Below, in pieces: positions 58,184 to 64,000 of a stretch of 64,000 nucleotides of DNA (within the stretch, counting starts at the first letter, position 1; each line of letters opens with the position of its first letter). Below the pieces are notes generated by a model. It was not told the DNA's origin. It did not search any database and worked only from the letters and a program-made list of their open reading frames with translations. This stretch comes from Gnetum montanum (Eukaryota; Streptophyta; Gnetopsida; Gnetales; Gnetaceae). Made by a program: the position numbers and the translations under genes. The DNA is taken from assembly GCA_015680685.1 (NCBI GenBank), contig MNCI01035277.1:264919-328918 (forward strand). The letters are read 5' to 3'.

Positions 58184-61100
58184 ATGCCTCCTAAAATACC
58201 TACAGTAGAATGACTATCATAACCAAGAGGAAAGAGACCTAGGGGAAGGGAACAAGCTAGAGAACAAACTTTACTTGTGGAGCAAGAATCCCAATCCTAC
58301 AACATCCATCAACCAACACTTAAAATAGGAGAATCCATGTAGGTAAAAGTTGATGTGTCACCTACTCCTGAGTAAGAATAGGGCCTCATGATGTCAAATG
58401 AATGTCTCCATGACATCTAAGAGAATTCTATCTTCTCCACTATCATAGTGAAATTAAATTTTGGACCATTCATGGAGTTTGCTTCCATAGAAGTCCAAGA
58501 ATAACTACAAGCCTTTCATCTATGGTCCACCATTTCAATGAATGAGGAATGGTATCTGGATGAAGTGTACCACTTTTTCAAAAACAAGTAGGATGATGCT
58601 ACTATGAAAATAGAGGAAATCACAGTACCATATTTTGTTAAAGTAATAGCCAAGATACTAAACCTTCCAAACATTAGAGCCAATATCACCCAAATCTCTA
58701 CAAGGTCTAACATAAAGACAATGAAGCTATGGGTACAAAGGGCCTATGGGATTAGTAAAAAGGGATACAATGAATTGTCCACAACTAAAAAGATCTACTT
58801 CAAGATTTGGACCTATCATCTCTTCTTAACAAAAAGGTTGAATAGAATTTCCACCTACATTGTTAGAGGAAGTGCTATTTCAATGGGAAAATTCTAGGCC
58901 AACATGGCTTATCTATTATTCTTGAAACAAAAAGAAGATTCTAGGAAAAGAAGGCAAGGAAACTTACTCTATCATTCCCTTACCTTATCAAAATGTTGTT
59001 CCAATAAGCAAGAATTCTAGATTACACCAATGATTTTCTCTGCAATGCCTAGAATGCCTCATATGTCAAAGAAAGATCAAGTGGAGAAAAAAATAGGCAC
59101 TAAAGGAGTAGTTGGGTCTACATTGGTACGTGATGTTCCAGCCACAAAAATAAAGCAAATAGAACCTAGTGGGTCAACACTAGCAATCGATAGACCAAAG
59201 CCAAGTGTTACTTTGGCACAACCAAATTATCATCTGTCAATGAACGATCTAGAACTAATTTCTAAAATAATAACCTATGAAAGTAGAGAAGTATAGATTG
59301 TGTATAGGGTATGGGAGAATCCAAGTAAGCTTGTCATATTAATAGGATCCATACATGGTCAAATCTCATTGCAAGCAGAAGAAAATGAGGACTCACCATA
59401 ACACATATCTAGGAACACTGCATTCTTTTAAGTGATGTTAGAAATAGAAGAAGGAGTCACAATGGTGGTAATGCTACACCAGGATGTAGTAGGAGTAGCT
59501 AACGTTATCACTAATCATATCAATGAATCTTTCAATGTTCCCATTGTGCTACTGACTAATCTTACTAAAGCAAAAGATGTAGAAACCATAGCCAGAATGT
59601 CCATGGCCCTTGATGTGACATCCCATCCTCGAATGTCATGGAAAATGTCAAATATATGATATATTAGACATTATGCATATAAAGAAAATATACTAAATGC
59701 AAAATATATGTGATATTCAACATTATGTATAAAGGAAATAATAAGAAAAATGTAGAAAGAGAAAGAAAAGAATGCTTTATCGATATGGAATAGTGTATCC
59801 GAATCATGTTTTGAGATTGTTCCTTAGGGTTTTCTTCCTTTGACATCTATCCATTACAGGCAATCTAGCACTACCACCATGGTTAGGCTTATAACCCAGC
59901 TAGAAAGGATGGCAAGTCCACTTCCTATCCTGCTTCACCTGACTCTCATGACTTTCCTATACCGACCCTGCCACTACATGCTAACATGACCTCTAATGCT
60001 AGGTATAAATGCCTTAGGTCAAACCCCCAAAGGTCACCTTGAAAGACACATCCATTATTACAACATGCCCTTTCGAGTCTTGTTAAGATAACAATAACAC
60101 TTGTTATGAAAAGGCACAATCTTCATTAGGTAGCAGCATCATTTGGGAATGGGGATGTGACACTAGAAGAGCATGAAAATATCTTAAACCAATTGTTGAA
60201 GAGTGAACTAGTAATGAAAAATATCTTTAATATCCCAAGCAACTTCATTGCAATGTAACAAAATTAATTTCAAGGATAAGCTAGTCATGGCTAAGACTAG
60301 AGTACAACATGCTAAAGATGAAGTACAAAGGCTACAAGTGGAATTGGCCACATTAAGAGCAAAAAGGCAAGACCTTGCATGGTATATTACATCTAACTAG
60401 CTAGAACAATTTAGAAGGAAACAAAGGGATCAATTGATGGCCAAATATGCCCAAATGAAGATGAAGAAAGAAAAAGAAATATGAAACACTTCAATGGTGA
60501 AAGCTCAAACCTATGCCCAAGCCAAAGCCTTACCTACCATAAAAAAAGAAAATAAGAAAGTTGCTACAGAAATAATAAGGTTGACTAATATTGAGAAGTC
60601 GAAAAATATGTTGGAAGAAAGCACCCATCAACTAAGAGAGTAATTCACTCAAGTCAACCTTGATATAAGAAAATTAGTCAAGGAAAACATAACTCTATCT
60701 ATGGAGGAAGTCAATGCTATATGCCAAAAGTCAACTATTGAAATTAGCATGTGGCAAAATGAGGTGAAAAAGCATGAATGGATGAAAGAACACTTCAGAG
60801 ATTAAGTGGGCATGTATAAGAAAATCAATAAAATGGAAATCCAAATGGCTAAAGCCAAGATCAATTCCATCGCAATGCAAACACCATATTTGTAGCTTAT
60901 CTTGGATAGCCTTGCCCATGTGCATCACGTTGAGATCAATAATAAAGACCTGCAAATTGACTATCTAATAAAGTACATGGGGTTAGCAACTCTTTAGTAT
61001 GCTAACTTAGCCATGTTAACAGTAGGTAGGTCCAAAATAGAACTAGAGCAGCAAGTAGCTGCACTTTAGGCATTGTATGAGAAAGAGTTTGTAGATAGAA

Positions 61101-61474
61101 AAGATGCATAGCAAAAACTATACATAGCAAACTTTGAACTACACATGGTCAAAGCTAGCTACCAAGATCAAAAGGATGTAGCAAAAAATATGGCTTGGAA
61201 AGTGAATGATTATCAATAGCTAAGGAATATATCCAAGGCTTTCAAAGAGGAAAGAAATTAGTTTGCAACTTAGTATGTAAAATCCAACAAGATGTTCCCA
61301 CAATTGCAATTTCCCTAGTAAGTACTGACTCTAGAAAACATTGTTGAATTCATGTGGATGGTACATGATCCAAGATTAGAAGAAGAGACACTTTGGGCAC
61401 TACTCAATAGATATCAATTTCAGAAGCTTAATGACAAAGGAAAGAAGCTTATTGAGGAACCACCACTACTTTGA
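58184..61474 (+). pseudogene. Element A ORF-X: long coiled-coil ORF before 3' LTR
   Basis: ATG at 58184 (MPPKIPT) opens a reading that, apart from in-frame stops, one frameshift near 60255 and a 549-bp insertion, can be followed to a stop at 61472-61474, about 900 residues. The N terminus is basic (PRGKRPRGREQAREQ). A middle domain (58500-58900) has YLDEVYHFFKNK, EITVPYFVKVIAKILNLPN and LWVQRAYGISKKGYNEL. From 60260 on it is Lys/Glu/Gln-rich with coiled-coil character, ending LWALLNRYQFQKLND. The function is unknown. The position matches the env-like ORF of Athila elements, but I see no signal peptide or membrane segment. Homologues are in B and D. Confidence 0.65.
59614..60162. mobile_element. 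549-bp insertion with inverted ends
   Basis: Begins TGTGACATCCC and ends GGGGATGTGACA, an inverted pair of about 11 bases, flanked by CTTGA (59609-59613) and CTAGA (60163-60167), a 4-of-5 target duplication. Removing it rejoins two parts of ORF-X that read on sensibly (M-A-L-E-E-H-E-N). It has no coding sequence. It could be a MITE or a small solo LTR. Confidence 0.6.
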
Positions 61475-61705
61475 ACATAAGGACTAGATTAAACTTTTTT
61501 TATTTTGTTTTAATTTTTTTTTTCATAAGTGTTAATCATGCACTACATGATAATTTTACAAATACTTCTTGAACTAAAATGTGGCATTCATAGTGCAGTT
61601 AATCATGTATATAATTCATGAGATCAAAATCTATATATAACTCCATAAATTTTGTAAGGAAATCTATCCTCCTTTGGTTTTAACTTGAGGATGAGTTTTC
61701 AATCA

Positions 61706-61717
61706 CTCATAGGGGTA
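61706..61717 (+). other. Element A polypurine tract
   Basis: CTCATAGGGGTA directly before the LTR start TGATAAAAC. GGATGAGTTTTCAATC upstream is shared with B, C1 and D. Confidence 0.7.
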
Positions 61718-62078
61718 TGATAAAACATGTGTATATGCAACCTATTACATTATATCATAGTTATGATATGTTAGCAATGCATACATCATCATAGATGTCA
61801 TGTCATAGGCCATGGTCATGCCTATAAATACCAACCCAATCTCACATCAAAACAACAACTTTCTACCAACACTTGGTAGAATTCTTACAATTTGCTTTTG
61901 TGACTTAAAGTTAGAGCTAGAGTGAATGCCTACAGTGTGGTGATCAATAGTTGTACAGAATATTTATTTGAGTAGATTAATCCTAGATGTAATTCATGAA
62001 CAAAAATAATGATCAAGATCATTTTTTTATCATTACAACATCTCACTTGGCTTAATCTTTACTTTTCATCATGATTAT
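61718..62078 (+). repeat. Element A 3' LTR, interrupted by D
   Basis: Starts TGATAAAACATGTG after the polypurine tract. A TATA box, CCTATAAATACC, lies near 61824-61836. The sequence is unlike the B and C LTRs apart from the first bases. It is cut at 62078 by element D; the rest would lie beyond the window. Confidence 0.7.
62074..62078. repeat. Presumed TSD of element D, left copy (ATTAT)
   Basis: Five bases before the D LTR. The partner copy is outside the window. Confidence 0.45.
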
Positions 62079-62877
62079 TGATGAGGAGCGAGGATTCCTA
62101 CGCTCAACCATACGAATATGAGCGTGTAAGCATGATTCAGTTGAGTTTCGTAGATGGACTAGTTGTGGCACCTAGACAATTATACATTGATCGTAGTTCA
62201 TTGTCTTCCCACCTAGACTAGTAGTAGCTTTGTCATGTATGGTTAGTCTAGAGTGAGGCATATGATGTTGTCCTAATTCTACATTACTCTTGATAATAGA
62301 AAAGATAAATTGATTAAACTAATAATGGAAGAAAAACCTAAATTAGCCTATGGTGATGGTATCTATCCTTAACCATCTATACATGTCTTGTACTTCATGG
62401 GATTACTGCTAGGCATGCTAAGTATTCACACTTAAACACTTGTGATTAAGGCATACACATTCTGCTTAATGACAAGAAAAGTAAGTAACAATAAAGCAAA
62501 CTGTTAACTAAAGAAGGCATTAAATAATTAAAACAACAAAAACTAATCTAAATGAATGCTACAATGACAAAAGTAATCTCAATCTTTATTGTTGATCATG
62601 CACGTGTCCAAGTACATCACACTCGAATAAATGTGTGGTGCAATTATAAACATCACACTACAGGCATGCACTAGGAAAAACTAGCTTGAAAGAAAGAAAT
62701 TGAAAACTGGAAACTAAACTTCCAAAAGAACTAGAAAGAAAAGAAATTTCCTCCCCAAAACTTTTCAACTGTGCACTTGAGTGTTGTATTGATAGGCTAA
62801 CATAGGAATCACGATATCGTATCCAGGCCACGATATCATGTACCCGATATTAGGGCTTGGCAAACCGCGATTCATCA
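62079..62877 (-). repeat. D 3' LTR
   Basis: 799 bp; the + strand reads TGATGAGGAGCG...TTCATCA. The first 80 bases are the reverse complement of the C1 LTR end (CTCAACCATACGAATATGAG). GATATCG palindromes lie at 62812-62855, as at the start of the C1 LTRs. It thus belongs to the C family. Confidence 0.85.
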
Positions 62878-62890
62878 TACCCCCATGACT
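62878..62890 (-). other. D polypurine tract
   Basis: In minus sense AGTCATGGGGGTA adjoins the LTR; it is the most intact tract of this group in the window. Confidence 0.75.
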
Positions 62891-63039
62891 AAATAAAAAC
62901 TCATCCTCAAGTTAATATAATGAGAAACAAGCCCCTTACAAAACATTATGAAGGTATGGGATTATTGACTCCTATTAACTAACCATGCCATAGTATGGGA
63001 AACACAAAGCTTGGACACAAAACACAAAATACAAAATGT

Positions 63040-64000
63040 TGGAAGTCATGTGGTTCCTAGAGGTGGTGACTCCTCCATTAGTGCTTTTCCTTTTTCTGGT
63101 ACTATAGGCTTTTGACATTGCTGACATGTGAGAAGCACCTAAAATTTCTCTTCTTCCATCTAAGGATCATGCATAGTCCATGCTAATGTCCCAATGTTTG
63201 ATGGAGCTAGCACCTCCATGGGCATGACAGTTGTGGAAACATTTGGTTTACTTTGACATACCACGCAACAAACTATCGTCGTTCCTCCTCATAGGGTTTG
63301 GCTTTATCTTGTAATTAATGGTAATATGTTAGGTAGAAAGCCAAATTTGCTTCTACATCTCTTTGATCATAGTAGCTTGCTTTGACCACTTCTAATTCAG
63401 AGTTTGTAACTTCTAATTTTTGCAACATTTTCTTATGTTCAACAAACTTTATCTCATAATTAGCGTAAGTGACGACTACTTGTTTCTCAAGCTCATTTCT
63501 TGGATGCCCTATTGTTAACATGGCTAAGTTGGGATATCATAGATTTTCCAACTCCATGTACTCTGTTATGTCTTAAATCTATAGGTCCCAACTTTTTAGT
63601 TCTACTTAGTCGACAAAGGTATATGTATCCAATATGACTTACTAGTCAGTCTGTTGAGCACTAAAAGAGTTAATGTAAGTCTTAGCCATACAGATATCCT
63701 TTTCAATTATTTCTTTGTACATCCCCACCTAATCATGGAAGTGCTCTTTCAACTTCTCATGCTTCTTGGCCTCATTTTTCCACACACTGATCTCTATTGC
63801 CATCTTTTGATGGATGGCGTGAACCTCCTCCATAGAAAGGGTTCTATTTTCCCTGGCATAAGCGATTCATATCTTGGTTGACTAGTACTAATTATTCTTA
63901 CATCTATTGAAAACTTTCTTAGAGAACATTCTTTTATTTCTCAATTACTGTCAATCAAAGATTTTCAGCAGTAAGCTATTTATTCTCCTCCTGTAGGGCC
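63040..64000 (-). pseudogene. D ORF-X, C-terminal part
   Basis: The minus frame 63315-63521 reads MLTIGHPRNELEKQV and LEVVKASYYDQRDVEANLA, aligning with A near 61012-61220 (LTVGRSKIELEQQV, MVKASYQDQKDVAKNMA). The C-terminal end near 63160-63185 (M-H-D-P) matches M-V-H-D-P in A. The sequence further right is Lys/Glu-rich in minus sense and continues beyond the window. Stops occur between blocks. Confidence 0.6.

Larger units (their letters stand above)
84..62078 (+). mobile_element. Element A: outermost Athila-like Ty3/gypsy retrotransposon, fragmented
   Basis: Pieces at 84-2408, 12278-12952, 53807-54681, 56293-59613 and 60168-62078 read in order as protease, RT, RNase H, integrase, integrase tail, 3' spacer, ORF-X, polypurine tract and 3' LTR. 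At each interruption the protein resumes after one copy of the 5-bp target duplication. All pieces resemble the complete element C1 in the same order. The 5' LTR, gag and protease active site lie upstream of the window. It is the oldest layer, because every other element here sits in it or in something that sits in it. Confidence 0.85.
62079..64000 (-). mobile_element. Element D: Athila-like element, 3' end only
   Basis: The minus-strand element enters the window with its 3' LTR (62079-62877), polypurine tract and the last part of an ORF-X. The remainder lies to the right. It is inserted in the 3' LTR of A. Confidence 0.8.

Noticed and set aside
1-64000. tRNA, rRNA or intact host protein-coding genes
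   Set aside because: I scanned for conserved tRNA boxes, rRNA stretches and long uninterrupted host-like ORFs and saw none that I could support; reading by eye could miss a divergent tRNA.

Overview
The window looks like intergenic DNA of a large plant genome, most likely a gymnosperm (conifer-like). It is AT-rich, I see no intact host gene, tRNA or rRNA, and it is filled with old, stop-ridden LTR retrotransposons inserted into one another. A Penelope-type reverse transcriptase, a class known from conifers, supports this. The taxonomic call is inference.

The layout is a four-level nest, placed by LTR ends, target-site duplications (TSDs), primer sites and interrupted proteins that resume on the far side of each insertion. 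Level 1 is element A (+), an Athila-like Ty3/gypsy element in pieces: protease/RT/RNase H at 84-2408, integrase at 12278-12952, integrase tail at 53807-54250, a 3' ORF at 58184-61474, and the start of its 3' LTR at 61718-62078. Level 2, inserted in A: an LTR end at 1-83; complete element C1 (+, 2409-12272, TSD ATGTG); element B (-, 12953-53801, TSD ACTTC); a solo LTR (54687-56287, TSD CTTAC); a 549-bp insertion with inverted ends (59614-60162); and element D (-, from 62079 past the window end). Level 3, inserted in the gag of B: Tat/Ogre-like element F (-, 24031-51667, TSD ATACT). Level 4, inside F: internally deleted relative G (-, 31960-36985, TSD ACGTT), a Penelope-like RT unit between inverted repeats (H, 37755-41310), and a + strand block of host-gene or transposon-ORF debris with apparent introns (41690-45250), including an FCP1/NLI-type phosphatase fragment.

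A, B, C1 and D share Athila-type features: a tRNA-Asp-like primer site, LTRs with TGATGA...TCATCA-like ends, and a gag/protease/RT/RNase H/integrase order. F and G belong to a separate lineage with TGT...TTTCA LTR ends; F has a second RNase H domain typical of Tat/Ogre elements. By-eye counts put the LTR pair of C1 at about 8% divergence and those of B and F at about 14-15%, which fits the insertion order. All reading frames carry stops and many catalytic Asp codons have become Asn, so nothing here appears autonomous.

The most interesting unexplained item is a long coiled-coil ORF (ORF-X) between integrase and 3' LTR, recognisable in three separate elements (A, B, D) and absent from C1. Next are the Penelope-like unit with inverted terminal repeats and the phosphatase/coiled-coil gene debris antisense inside F.
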